Positions 17,028 through 26,110 of a stretch of DNA of 64,000 nt are shown here, piece by piece. The stretch covers positions 81,689 to 145,688 of the forward strand of contig DATKQG010000023.1 in NCBI GenBank assembly GCA_035532835.1, in the 5' to 3' direction. Source of the DNA: Candidatus Dormiibacterota bacterium. Lineage in GTDB: Bacteria; Vulcanimicrobiota; Vulcanimicrobiia; Vulcanimicrobiales; Vulcanimicrobiaceae. The notes under the pieces are model-generated. The model worked only from the letters and a program-made list of their open reading frames with translations, made no database searches and was not told the origin of the DNA. The position numbers and the translations under genes were made by a program. Position 1 is the first letter of the stretch. Each line of letters begins with the position of its first letter.

Positions 17028-18290
17028 CTAATGCCCAATGTCGGTGCGATAGGTCAGGTCCTTGGATCCCAGGCGTTTGGCCAGGACGCCGACCGCTTCG
17101 TATGCGTGCTCGCGCGCTTCGGGAAGATCGTCCCCAACCGCCGTGACCGTCAGGACCCGGCCGCCCGCCGCCATCACGCGGCCGTTGGCGGCCTGCGTGG
17201 AACCCCAAAAAGCCTGGCTTCCCCCCGGTAGCGAAATATCCGGGTCGAGGCCCGCGATCGGCGTGCTGATCCGCGGGTACTCGCTGGTCGCGAGCACCAC
17301 GCCGACGCACGATTGGCCGCCGACGCTCGCCAGCGAGAGATCCATCGCACCGTCCGCGGCCGATTTTAAAAGCGCGGCGAAATCGCCCGAGATGCGCGGC
17401 ATCAAGACTTGCGTCTCCGGGTCGCCGAAGCGCGCGTTGAACTCGATGACGAACGGTCCGCTCTTCGTCCACATGATGCCGCAATAGAGGACGCCCACAT
17501 ACTCCTCGCCTTCGGCGAGAAGCCCGCGGAGCACCGGCGCGAGAATACGTTCGCGCACTTGGTCGAACATATCGTCGGGAAAACCGAGCGGCGGCGAATA
17601 CGCGCCCATGCCTCCGGTGTTGGGCCCCGTGTCTCCGTCGCCCGCGCGCTTGTAATCGCAGGCTGCGGCGATCGGCAGCATCGCGCGGCCGTCGGCAAGC
17701 GCAAAGACGCTGACTTCGCGCCCTTCGAGTTTGGCTTCCAAGAGCACGTCGTTACCGCCGCCCGGCACCTTATTGCCGCCATACCAATCGCCGAGCACCG
17801 CGCGCGCCGATGCGACGTCGTCGCAGACGACCACGCCTTTTCCGGCGGCGAGCCCGTCGGCTTTGATGACGACGCCGCCCTTCCAATTCTCAAGCGCTTT
17901 GAGCGCGCCGTCGAGCGAGTGGACGATCGCGGCACGAGCGGTCGGCACGCCGTGCCGTTCCATGAAACGTTTGGCGAACGTCTTGCTCGATTCGAGGCGG
18001 CCGCCCGAACGATTCGGCCCGAAAACGGCGATCTTCGCTTCGCGCAAGCGGTCGCCGACGCCGGCGGCGATCGCCGTCTCCGGGCCAAGCACGACCAGAT
18101 CGATACGCTCCCGGATGCAGCGCTCCACGATCGCCTTGCCGTCGGTCGGAGCGATATTCCAATTCTCGCCGCGCGTCGACGTCCCGGCATTTCCGGGCGC
18201 CGCAAAAAGCGCCTCGCACGATGGCGATTGCGCGATGCGCCACGATAGCGCATCCTCGCGCGCGCCGTTACCAACAATGAGTATTCGCAT
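17028..18290 (-). CDS. purD: Phosphoribosylamine-glycine ligase (GAR synthetase)
   Basis: 420 residues, standard for PurD. It opens MRILIVGNGAREDALSWRI and has ATP-grasp segments VVIKADGLAAGKGVVV, TGGMGAYSP, and VLYCGIMWTKSGPFVIEFNARFGDPETQ with the metal ligands. The enzyme joins glycine to phosphoribosylamine using ATP. It lies 32 bases downstream of guaA on the same strand; a short inverted repeat (18307-18321) in the gap is not followed by a T tract, so read-through is likely. Confidence 0.97.
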   Translation of the reverse strand: MRILIVGNGAREDALSWRIAQSPSCEALFAAPGNAGTSTRGENWNIAPTDGKAIVERCIRERIDLVVLGPETAIAAGVGDRLREAKIAVFGPNRSGGRLESSKTFAKRFMERHGVPTARAAIVHSLDGALKALENWKGGVVIKADGLAAGKGVVVCDDVASARAVLGDWYGGNKVPGGGNDVLLEAKLEGREVSVFALADGRAMLPIAAACDYKRAGDGDTGPNTGGMGAYSPPLGFPDDMFDQVRERILAPVLRGLLAEGEEYVGVLYCGIMWTKSGPFVIEFNARFGDPETQVLMPRISGDFAALLKSAADGAMDLSLASVGGQSCVGVVLATSEYPRISTPIAGLDPDISLPGGSQAFWGSTQAANGRVMAAGGRVLTVTAVGDDLPEAREHAYEAVGVLAKRLGSKDLTYRTDIGH

Positions 18291-18322
18291 GGCTATTCAA
18301 TTTTCTACCGGCTAGACCGGTG

Positions 18323-19864
18323 TTATTCCCACTCAACCGTGGATGGAGGTTTGGAAGTGATATCGTATGCGACGCGATTGACGCCGCGGACCTCATTGAC
18401 GATGCGCGTCGAGATGCGTTCCAGCAAGTCGTGCGGCAAGCGCGCCCAGTCGGCCGTCATGCCGTCTTCGCTGGTGATCGCGCGCACCGCGACCAGATTG
18501 GCATAGGTACGGCCGTCGCCCATCACGCCGACGCTCTTGACCGGCGTAAGCACGGCGAAGTACTGCCATGGATGCGGTTCGAGCGTCGCGCCGTCGATCT
18601 CGGCCCGCACGATCGCATCCGCTTCGCGCACTACTTCGAGCCGTTCGGGCGTGATATCGCCGATGATGCGTACGGCTAGGCCCGGGCCCGGGAACGGCTG
18701 CCGCGCGACGATATGCTCGGGCAAACCGAGCACGCGCCCGAGCGCGCGCACTTCGTCCTTAAACAACGCGCGCAACGGCTCGATCAGCGCGAAGTCCATG
18801 TGTTCGGGCAAACCGCCGACGTTGTGATGCGATTTGATCTTGTGCCCGGCTTTGCTATCGGGCGTTTTCGATTCGATCACGTCCGGGTAGAGCGTTCCCT
18901 GTACCAAATACTTCACGCCCGGAATCTTCGCCGCTTCTTCTTCGAAGACGCGAATAAATTCGTGGCCGATGATGATGCGCTTTTGCTCGGGGTCTTCGAC
19001 GCCCGCGAGTTTGCTCAGAAAGCGTTCCTTCGCATCGACGACGACCACGTTGAGATGCAACACGTCGCGAAACGCGGCCGTCACTTCGGGCGCTTCGTTT
19101 TTGCGCAAGAGTCCGTGATCGACGAAGATGCAGGTAAGCTGCTCGCCGATCGCACGAGCCACCAACGTGGCCGCTACCGCGGAGTCGACGCCGCCCGAAA
19201 GCGCGCAGATCACGCGATCGGTGCCGACGCGCTCGCGAATCTGCGCGATCGCTCCATCGACGAAATTCTCCATCTTCCAGTCGGCGGAGAGCGCCGCGAT
19301 GTCGTGCAGAAAATTCCGCAACATCTGCGTGCCGAACTGCGTGTGGACGACTTCCGGGTGGAATTGCACGCCGTAGAGTTTGCGCCGGGCATCGCCCATC
19401 GCGGCCACGTTGCAACGCGGCGTGCGAGCCAGCTCCGCGAACCCGTTCGGAAGCTTGACCACGGAATCGCCATGCGACATCCACACTCGCGATTGCGCCG
19501 GAACGCCGGCAAAGAGCGGCGAATCCGCGCGCTCGACGTCCAGCATCGCCGGTCCGTATTCCGCGTGGTCGAGTTTGACGAGTTCGGCACCGAAGTGTCG
19601 CGCCAGCAATTGCATGCCGTAGCAGATCCCGAAGATCGGAAGCCCGCTGCTCAGGATCTCGGCGTCGATATCGGGGGCGCCTTCAACCAGCGTGCTCTCC
19701 GGCCCACCCGAAAGGATGAACGCGACCGGACTGCGCTCCGCGAGCGTAGCCCACGGCGTATCGAACGGAACGATTTCGCAATACACGCCGAGTTCGCGCG
19801 TGCGACGGGCGATCAGCTGGCTGTACTGCGCGCCAAAATCAAGAATAAACAGCGTAGGGGGCAT
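18323..19864 (-). CDS. guaA: GMP synthase (glutamine-hydrolysing)
   Basis: 513 residues from the ATG at 19864 ([21 protein letters not shown]); the frame opens 8 codons earlier, but this start fits the family. The glutaminase domain has the nucleophile Cys in [10 protein letters not shown] and the His/Glu in GVQFHPEV. The synthetase domain has the PP-loop [14 protein letters not shown]-terminal dimerisation domain ends [18 protein letters not shown], the invariant tail. It converts XMP to GMP. It is followed by purD, keeping guanylate synthesis within the purine region. Confidence 0.97.
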   Translation of the reverse strand: MPPTLFILDFGAQYSQLIARRTRELGVYCEIVPFDTPWATLAERSPVAFILSGGPESTLVEGAPDIDAEILSSGLPIFGICYGMQLLARHFGAELVKLDHAEYGPAMLDVERADSPLFAGVPAQSRVWMSHGDSVVKLPNGFAELARTPRCNVAAMGDARRKLYGVQFHPEVVHTQFGTQMLRNFLHDIAALSADWKMENFVDGAIAQIRERVGTDRVICALSGGVDSAVAATLVARAIGEQLTCIFVDHGLLRKNEAPEVTAAFRDVLHLNVVVVDAKERFLSKLAGVEDPEQKRIIIGHEFIRVFEEEAAKIPGVKYLVQGTLYPDVIESKTPDSKAGHKIKSHHNVGGLPEHMDFALIEPLRALFKDEVRALGRVLGLPEHIVARQPFPGPGLAVRIIGDITPERLEVVREADAIVRAEIDGATLEPHPWQYFAVLTPVKSVGVMGDGRTYANLVAVRAITSEDGMTADWARLPHDLLERISTRIVNEVRGVNRVAYDITSKPPSTVEWE

Positions 19865-20106
19865 CGGGGCAACCCCATTCCACCCCACGCCCCCGGCTTC
19901 TTCTAGGGACGCGCCCCTTAGGCCGCCGGAGATCGTCGCACGACGATGACGTCAAAGAAGCCATGCGCGACCGTTTCGCCCCGTTCGTCGACTAAGGCGA
20001 CGTCGGCCCGGCACTCCGTGCACCCCGTCTCGCGGGTCAGGGCGTCGGAATGATTCGCGAGCCCCGTGAAAGCGACAAACGTCAGCGGAGTGTAAAGATT
20101 CTTGGG
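19865..20106 (-). other. Gap with an open frame lacking a start (possible gene remnant)
   Basis: Between the tpx stop and guaA, minus strand about 20094-19919 is open for some 58 codons and reads like real protein (for example VAFTGLANHSDAL, then CRADVALVDERGETVAHGFF), ending in TAA just before guaA. There is no ATG, GTG or TTG start, and a stop precedes it. The ending resembles acyl-dehydratase or hotdog-type strands only faintly. It may be a decayed or truncated gene; nothing else is seen here. Confidence 0.3.
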
Positions 20107-20640
20107 TTACTTAGCAGTTGCTTGGGCTGCGGCGATGGCCGCATCGTAGTTCGGCTCGTCGGTGACCTCGCTCACCACCTCGAAGTAGCGGATCTTCTTA
20201 TCCGCCCCGATGACGACGGTCGCCCGAGCCAGGATGCCGAGCTCCTTGATGAGCAACCCGTAGTTCTGCCCGAAGCTGTGATCGCGATAATCCGAAAGCA
20301 TGCCGAGCGTAATATCGCCTTGCGCGCCGCACCAGCGGCCCTGCGCGAACGGCAAATCCATGCTTACCACGTACGCCTTCACTCCGGCCGGTAATTCACC
20401 GATGCGCGTATTGAATTTCTTCGACTCGAGCGAGCAGACGCTCGTATCGAGCGACGGCACGACGATCAGCATCGCCGCTCCACCGTCGAGCACGGCCTCA
20501 AGATTCTTGACCGAGAGATCGCCGGCCGTCAGCGTGAACTCCGGTGCCGCATCGCCTGCTTTGAGCGCCGGTCCGAGCAATGCCATGGGATTGCCTTTGA
20601 ACGTCACCGCACCGGGCCGTTCGTTGAGTATCGAAACCAC
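20107..20640 (-). CDS. tpx: Thiol peroxidase (Tpx-type atypical 2-Cys peroxiredoxin)
   Basis: 177 residues from the GTG at 20640, which has GGAGG 7 bases upstream; the frame extends to 20853 but that part is not peroxiredoxin. It begins with the Tpx-like VTFKGNPMALLGP and has the peroxidatic Cys in SLDTSVCSLESKKF and the resolving Cys in GRWCGAQG. The reaction is thioredoxin-dependent reduction of hydroperoxides in the cytosol or periplasm; no signal peptide is present. It is divergent from the methyltransferase gene, 62 bases apart. Confidence 0.95.
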   Translation of the reverse strand: MVSILNERPGAVTFKGNPMALLGPALKAGDAAPEFTLTAGDLSVKNLEAVLDGGAAMLIVVPSLDTSVCSLESKKFNTRIGELPAGVKAYVVSMDLPFAQGRWCGAQGDITLGMLSDYRDHSFGQNYGLLIKELGILARATVVIGADKKIRYFEVVSEVTDEPNYDAAIAAAQATAK

Positions 20641-20702
20641 GTGGATACCTCCGGGCGTGCGCATTCGCAGGCGGCGCATCGATTCCCGCGAACGGCGGAC
20701 GC

Positions 20703-21323
20703 ATGCACGACCACCACCATCACCACCCCCACGGCGACCGCGATGGAGCAAAGCAACCGGAGATATTCTCGCACGAACGTGCGGCAATGCTCGACGACCC
20801 CGCGCGGGAAGCGTGGTTGCCGACGCCCGCGCTTCTACAGATTCTGGATGCACCGCAAGGTTCGCGCGTTCTCGACTTCGGCTCGGGTACGGGCCGCTAC
20901 GCGATACCGCTTGCAGAGCTACGCCCCGACCTACAGGTCGTCGCCTACGACGTTCAGCCCGAGATGGTCGCGACCGTACGTACGCGTGCGCTCGAGCGCG
21001 GCGTCCAAACCTTGAAGGCGACGCACGACGCAGCCGAACTCGCCCCGCATTCGTTCGGTCGCGCGCTCGTGGTCAACGTCTTGCACGAAATCGGCGATAT
21101 CGACGTCCGGCGTATCGCATCGCTCGTGCAGCCCGGCGGCATCGCGCTCTTCGTCGATTGGGACGGCGGCGTAACGCGCGACGTGGGCCCGCCCAACGAC
21201 CACGTCCACACCAAAGCCGAAGCCACCGCCCGCCTCGAACGCTTAGGCTTCACCGACGTGCACGACGCCGGCACGCCACAGATGCCCAACCACTACGTGC
21301 TAAGCGCGAAACCCGCTATGTAA
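20703..21323 (+). CDS. Class I SAM-dependent methyltransferase with His-rich N-terminus
   Basis: 206 residues. Residues 2-10 are HDHHHHHPH, a possible metal-binding tail, followed by a conserved-looking FSHERAAMLDDPAREAWLPT segment. The SAM-binding Rossmann fold has motif I VLDFGSGTGRYAIPLA, then VVAYDVQPEMV, and motif IV NVLHEIGDID. The substrate is unknown; the fold resembles UbiE/Methyltransf_25 enzymes, some of which methylate arsenite or quinones. No Cys triad of arsenite methyltransferases is present. Divergent from tpx and convergent with purP1, overlapping its stop by 8 bases. Confidence 0.8.
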   Translation: MHDHHHHHPHGDRDGAKQPEIFSHERAAMLDDPAREAWLPTPALLQILDAPQGSRVLDFGSGTGRYAIPLAELRPDLQVVAYDVQPEMVATVRTRALERGVQTLKATHDAAELAPHSFGRALVVNVLHEIGDIDVRRIASLVQPGGIALFVDWDGGVTRDVGPPNDHVHTKAEATARLERLGFTDVHDAGTPQMPNHYVLSAKPAM

Positions 21324-22452
21324 GCACGTCGTCGAGGCGCCCTGAATCGCGGGCCATGACGAGCTCCATCGCTATGCGCTCGCCGACCGAGACGTCGCGG
21401 CCCCAGCGGTAGGCGGAGTAGGGCGTGTAGCGCGTGCCGGGCGATCCCGGGATGCGCAGCGAGACGTCGTAGCAGACGAAATCCTTCGGCGGCCCCGCCA
21501 CGATAATGCACTGCAATGCGAACGGGCCGATCACGCCGGGCGCGAGCGCCTCGCGAGCTGCTGCGACGAACCGCTCGCCCATGTCGTAGGCTTTCTCCAG
21601 CGTCGATTCGGTCAGCGTCGCCGCGATGTGGCCGGCCTCTTCCAGTCGCATCGGCACGTTACGCAATGCATCGAATACCGCGGGCGGTACGTTCTTGAAG
21701 CCTTCCAAATTCGTCTGGCGGCGCGTATCGGTACCGGAGAGTTCCAATTCGCCCAGCACCGGCGAGTAGAAGAAATTCAAATTGACGGACGGGCCGAGCG
21801 CGTACTCCTCGATCACCGCGTTTGCAAGCCCCGCTTCGGTGAGCATGCCGCTCGCGATCAACTCGCCGCTAACCTTGCGGTACTCTTGCGGGGACGACAC
21901 CAGAAAGAACGCGCGTTCGAAACTGACCTTCGCGTGCGGTGCTTTCACCATCACGAGCCGATCGATCTCATCGGGTGAGCGGAACTGTAACGGATAACGG
22001 ATCCCGGCTCGCTCGAGCAACGAATACTGATTGCCCGCTTCGTCGCGCTCTTCGGCGCGCAGCAGGTAGCGATTGCCGAAGAACGGCACGCGCATGCGAC
22101 GTTCGATGTCGTCGTATCCGAATTTTTGATGGAGATAGACTTCGAACGATCGATTCGCAAGAAAGATCGCGTTCTGCGCGATCAGGCGCTCCTGCACGTC
22201 GTCGTTCAGGATGTCGGTAAAGGCGTCGAGCTCGATCGTCGCGTCCACGCAACCGCGCGGCACGGGCGTCTCGCGCCTGCGATAGTGCTCGGTATAGGTT
22301 CGCTCGCGCCCCTTAGCGGTGAGTACGAGGTTCCGCAAGCCTTGAGCGCGCGCGCCGTACGCCACCTCGAGCGCTGAATGGCTGCCGATCGAGCAGAGCG
22401 TGAGGTTGTTGCGGTCGTAGGCGGATAGGACGCGGGCTACGTCTTCGTTCAC
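21316..22452 (-). CDS. purP: PurP-like ATP-grasp protein, diverged paralogue (PurP1)
   Basis: 378 residues from GTG. It aligns through its length with archaeal PurP (formate-dependent AICAR formyltransferase): CSIGSHSALEVAYGARAQG at the start, PFFGNRYLLRAEERDEAGN in the middle, HIEEY-like AVIEEYALGPSVN, NFFYSPVLGELELSGTDTRR, and the ending VSVGERIAMELVMA. Active-site segments differ from canonical PurP: the VPHGSF segment is LANRSF, and the metal-binding Glu of EMSAR is Asp (YDVSLR), with the following NGSPYS lost. It may have a different carboxylate substrate or weak activity. It precedes no purine gene directly and is 30 bases downstream of cydB. Confidence 0.78.
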   Translation of the reverse strand: MNEDVARVLSAYDRNNLTLCSIGSHSALEVAYGARAQGLRNLVLTAKGRERTYTEHYRRRETPVPRGCVDATIELDAFTDILNDDVQERLIAQNAIFLANRSFEVYLHQKFGYDDIERRMRVPFFGNRYLLRAEERDEAGNQYSLLERAGIRYPLQFRSPDEIDRLVMVKAPHAKVSFERAFFLVSSPQEYRKVSGELIASGMLTEAGLANAVIEEYALGPSVNLNFFYSPVLGELELSGTDTRRQTNLEGFKNVPPAVFDALRNVPMRLEEAGHIAATLTESTLEKAYDMGERFVAAAREALAPGVIGPFALQCIIVAGPPKDFVCYDVSLRIPGSPGTRYTPYSAYRWGRDVSVGERIAMELVMARDSGRLDDVLT

Positions 22453-22482
22453 CTCGCGCAGGTTAGACGCGAACGACCGCCG

Positions 22483-23475
22483 CTACTCCCCGGCCCGCAT
22501 TTTGGGCAGCATCTTCCCAAGCACGAACGTCGCATAGAGGATCACGATCGCTATCCCGACGATGGTGACGACCAGCGCCGAGATCAGCGCCACCGGGGAC
22601 GGGGCCGTCGCGTAAATCGACAGCCCGCCGTGGCCCGCCGGATACGACGGCAGCAGATACGGAAACATCGTCCACGCCGCGGTAGCGACCAAACTCGCAA
22701 TGAAGACCGACGATGCCGCAAAGGCTCGGCGCGGCGCCTTCGCGCGCGCGAAGAACCAGCATGCGGCCAGCGCGGCAAGCGACACGATCGGCATGAGCAA
22801 CAACCCGCTCGCGCCACCGGGCATCCCGCGAACGAGGAACGTCATGCCCGACACCACCACGTACAGCACGAGCACCGGCCACCAGAGGCGGTGCGCAAGG
22901 GTCTCCCCTCGCGCCGAGATCGGCCCGCGCGCCGCCCAACCCAGCCACGTCGCGCCGTGCATGCTCAGCGTCGCGATCGCAAAGACGCCGACCAGCAGCG
23001 CGTAGGGGTTGAGGAGATACGTAAAGGTGCCTTGGAAATAGCCGTTCGCATCGAGCGGCAAGCCGCGCACCAAATTCCCCAGCGCCACACCGAACACCAC
23101 GATCAGCAGCACGCTCGAGACGGTGAATGCCACGTCCCAAAAAGAATGCCAGAGTTCGCTTTGCAGATGCCCGCGCAGCTCCATCGCGATGCCGCGAAAC
23201 ATCAGCAGCCATAGCACCACCATCAGCGGCAGATAGAATCCCGAGAACGACGACGCATACGCCTCGGGGAAAAGCGCAAAGAGCGCCCCGCCGGCGGCGA
23301 TCAGCCACACTTCGTTGCCGTTCCAAAACGGCCCGATCGACGCCATCGCGGCCGCACGTTCTTCATCGGATTTCGCGACGAAGGGCGCGATCGCCGCAAC
23401 GCCCAAATCGTATCCATCCAGCATCACGTACGCCGTGAGCATGAATGCGATCACCACAAATGCTACGACGTTCAT
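22483..23475 (-). CDS. cydB: Cytochrome bd-type quinol oxidase subunit II
   Basis: 330 residues, about eight or nine membrane helices. It opens with helix 1 followed by MLDGYDLGVAAIAPFV, the CydB signature, then GPFWNGNEVWLIAAGGALFALFP, FRGIAMELRG and the late VTIVGIAIVILYATFVLGKM helix. It pairs with CydA to reduce oxygen to water at high affinity without pumping protons. ATGA overlap with cydA shows coupled translation. No cydX-like or cydCD gene is seen nearby. Confidence 0.95.
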   Translation of the reverse strand: MNVVAFVVIAFMLTAYVMLDGYDLGVAAIAPFVAKSDEERAAAMASIGPFWNGNEVWLIAAGGALFALFPEAYASSFSGFYLPLMVVLWLLMFRGIAMELRGHLQSELWHSFWDVAFTVSSVLLIVVFGVALGNLVRGLPLDANGYFQGTFTYLLNPYALLVGVFAIATLSMHGATWLGWAARGPISARGETLAHRLWWPVLVLYVVVSGMTFLVRGMPGGASGLLLMPIVSLAALAACWFFARAKAPRRAFAASSVFIASLVATAAWTMFPYLLPSYPAGHGGLSIYATAPSPVALISALVVTIVGIAIVILYATFVLGKMLPKMRAGE

Positions 23476-24827
23476 GACACCCCCGCGACGCTATGGACGG
23501 GGCCTTCGCTCTCGTGCGCGGGGCCCAAGCCGATCTCGCGCAGCACGAGTACTAGGAACAGCACGCCCAAAATAAAGTACATTCCGGCAAATCCGATCAG
23601 CGTAAAAAGCGTTTCTCCGGCATTAACGTTGGCCGAGCTCGCTTGCGCGGTTTTCATGATGCCGTAGACGATCCAAGGCTGCCGGCCAACCTCGGTCGTC
23701 ACCCAGCCGGCTTCGTTCGCGATATACGGAAACGGCATGACCAGCATCAACAGCCACAGCATCCAACGGCTGCGAAAGATGTGCCGGCGCCACAATAGCA
23801 GCAACACCGCGATACCGGCCAGCGCAACGAAGATCGTCCCCAGCCCTACCATGATGTGATACGCGTAGTACGTGAGTTCCACGGGCGGCCACAGCTCGGC
23901 CGCATACGCGTTGAGGCCATCGACGTTCGCGCTGAAGTTTCCATACGCGAGAAAACTCAGCACGTCCGGGACGATGATGGGATCGATCAGCCGCCGTTGG
24001 TGCACGTCCGGCATCCCGATGATCGCAAGCGGCGCGCCGTGCGTGGTTTGGAACAAACCCTCCATCGCAGCCAGTTTGACCGGCTGGTAGCGCGTCACGT
24101 CGGCACTATTGCGATCGCCGGTCGGGAAAATAGTCATCATGGCAAAGATCAGCGCGACGATCGAGCCCGCCCGCACGAACTCGCGTCCGTAGCTTTCGTC
24201 GCGTCGCGCCAGCAGATAGTACGCGCCGATCCCCGCGACGATGAATCCTCCGGCGACCATCGCGCCGCACATCACGTGTAAGAATTGCCACACCGCATAT
24301 CCGGAGGAGAGCACCGCCCACAGGTCCGTCATCTCCATCCGCCCATTCGCAGCCACCGCATAGCCGACGGGATGCTGCATCCACGCATCGGTGGCCGTGA
24401 TGAAGTAGCCGGAAAGCCACGCGCCAAACCAGACGCACACCGACGAAGCAGCGAAAAGCTTGGGTGATACGACACGCTTGCCGTACAGCAAGATCCCCAG
24501 AAATACCGACTCGAGGAAGAACGCATACACGCCCTCCATCGCCAGCGGCTGCCCGATCACGCCGCCCGTGCGCTGGGAGAAGGCGGCCCAATTGGTTCCA
24601 AACTGGAACTCCATCGGTATGCCGCTCACGACGCCGATGGCAAAATTCACTGCGAAGATCTTCGTCCAGAAACGAGCCGCACGAGCGGCATCTTCATCGT
24701 TGTTGCGTAGGGACTTGATCGTGTACCAGGCGACGAACGGTGCCAGCCCCATCGTCCCGATCGGGAACAGGTAGTGGAACATGATCGTAAATGCAAATTG
24801 CAGGCGATCCGCGACGACAACGTCCAT
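23472..24827 (-). CDS. cydA: Cytochrome bd-type quinol oxidase subunit I
   Basis: 451 residues. The haem b595/d ligand His is in FHYLFPIGTM near residue 18. GIPMEFQFGTNW, AMEGVYAFFLESVFLGI and GYFITATDAWMQHPVGY are classical CydA segments. The periplasmic Q-loop (TRYQPVKLAAMEGLF) keeps the quinol-binding Lys and Glu, and the loop is short, as in the CIO (cyanide-insensitive oxidase) subclass. The ATG is preceded by GGAGG 7 bases upstream. The 145-base gap before it should hold the promoter of cydAB. Confidence 0.96.
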   Translation of the reverse strand: MDVVVADRLQFAFTIMFHYLFPIGTMGLAPFVAWYTIKSLRNNDEDAARAARFWTKIFAVNFAIGVVSGIPMEFQFGTNWAAFSQRTGGVIGQPLAMEGVYAFFLESVFLGILLYGKRVVSPKLFAASSVCVWFGAWLSGYFITATDAWMQHPVGYAVAANGRMEMTDLWAVLSSGYAVWQFLHVMCGAMVAGGFIVAGIGAYYLLARRDESYGREFVRAGSIVALIFAMMTIFPTGDRNSADVTRYQPVKLAAMEGLFQTTHGAPLAIIGMPDVHQRRLIDPIIVPDVLSFLAYGNFSANVDGLNAYAAELWPPVELTYYAYHIMVGLGTIFVALAGIAVLLLLWRRHIFRSRWMLWLLMLVMPFPYIANEAGWVTTEVGRQPWIVYGIMKTAQASSANVNAGETLFTLIGFAGMYFILGVLFLVLVLREIGLGPAHESEGPVHSVAGVS

Positions 24828-24972
24828 AGCGAGCCCTCCAGAATGGTTCTACGCCAACTCTAAGCCTTCGACCCCCGCAGTGCTCCGCCGTAGTTCGTAC
24901 GTTTCGCCGCGCCACCGTCACCAGCCAAGATGGCGACTATCTGCGACACCGTGCGTGGCGCTCCGCCCAAGC

Positions 24973-26106
24973 CTAGTCCGGGGATTGAGCCGGGGCTAGG
25001 AGTTTGCGGGCTTGGGGGGTGTCTTGGTATTCGACGGTGAGAATCGAGCGCAGGTGCGCGGCGGCGGCGAGCGCCTGCGGCGTGGTCATGCGTTCGAGCG
25101 TGGTATAGCCTTCGAGCAGCATCTCCGGGATCGCGCGATCGCGCGGGTAAACTTTATGCATGTCGTCGATGGCGTGGGCGACCAGCACCGCTTCGCCGCT
25201 CTCGCGATTGCCGTACTTGTAGTCGAGCATGAAGTTGATGTGTTTGAGCTGGTTACGCATGCCGAGAATCGAGAAACCCATGCGTCCGAAGTATTCGTCG
25301 GCCGGAGCGAGCGTCGTGAGATATTTGCTGTGCGGCATCGCCGTCACGCTGCCGATCACGCGTAGCGTCCCGATGCTCTTGAGACGTGCCTGAATCGTCT
25401 TGCCGTTCGCGGTATCGCCCGCCGTATAGCCGGCCACGCCCGCCGCGGCGGATTGCGCCGCCGTCAGTAAGTCGTTTCCGTAGGTCGTCGGCAGATGCGC
25501 GAGCGGAAAGTTCGGTTGCGCGGTGCGTTCGAAGGCCAGCGAGCGCCACTGCGGATCGTGCGTGAGGATCCAGCCGCGCCAATCGGCCTCCGCTTGCTGC
25601 AGCATGGCGGTGGTATCGCCGGGGTAACTCTCCACGTTCGCGCTCGCGTCTTCATCCGCATATTGCACGAGCCGCTCCGGGTCGTCGACCGCATTCGAGC
25701 GTTCGAGTAGCGACCGCGCCTGCGAAAGGAGTTTTGGGTCGCTCTCATTCTTCAGCACCCAGTTCGCTGCCTCGCGCACGTACCAGTTCGCCGCGTCGTG
25801 ATTGGTGAGCGGATTGTAATGGACCCCGCTGCCTACCTGAACGGTCAGCGCGGCGAGCTCGCCGTACGCCGGATCGTTCGGCCGCTGCAACGAGTAGGCG
25901 CGCCCGGCATTCACGATCGTTGAAAAATACAGCTCCTGGGATTCGAAATTCCAGCCGTCGGCGGCACCTCGATCGTAGGCGCTCTTCATCGTCTGGTAGA
26001 GCGCCTGCGGATCGGCTTCTAGAGCCGCTCGCGCGGGCGCGAAGGCCCCGAATGCGACCAGGGTCGCCAACGCGCAGAAGGCGACCGCTCGCACCCAGCG
26101 AGGCAT
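24973..26106 (-). CDS. Secreted protein of unknown function
   Basis: 377 residues from the ATG at 26106 (an in-frame ATG at 26130 overlaps purP2 by 20 bases). A signal peptide is clear: MPRWVRAVAF, a hydrophobic stretch, then ARAALEADP. The mature part is mostly helical, without Cys, with segments such as NHDAANWYVREAANWVL and GMRNQLKHINFMLDYKYGN. No family is recognised. It is the last gene of the purine operon by position, but its content suggests an exported role, so linkage may be only transcriptional. Confidence 0.7.
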   Translation of the reverse strand: MPRWVRAVAFCALATLVAFGAFAPARAALEADPQALYQTMKSAYDRGAADGWNFESQELYFSTIVNAGRAYSLQRPNDPAYGELAALTVQVGSGVHYNPLTNHDAANWYVREAANWVLKNESDPKLLSQARSLLERSNAVDDPERLVQYADEDASANVESYPGDTTAMLQQAEADWRGWILTHDPQWRSLAFERTAQPNFPLAHLPTTYGNDLLTAAQSAAAGVAGYTAGDTANGKTIQARLKSIGTLRVIGSVTAMPHSKYLTTLAPADEYFGRMGFSILGMRNQLKHINFMLDYKYGNRESGEAVLVAHAIDDMHKVYPRDRAIPEMLLEGYTTLERMTTPQALAAAAHLRSILTVEYQDTPQARKLLAPAQSPD

Positions 26107-26110
26107 GGGG

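Noticed and set aside
18307..18321. Hairpin between guaA and purD as a terminator
   Set aside because: 5-bp stem with no T tract after it on the transcribed strand.
18713..19906. 397-codon plus-strand frame
   Set aside because: Antisense shadow of guaA, which has all catalytic motifs.
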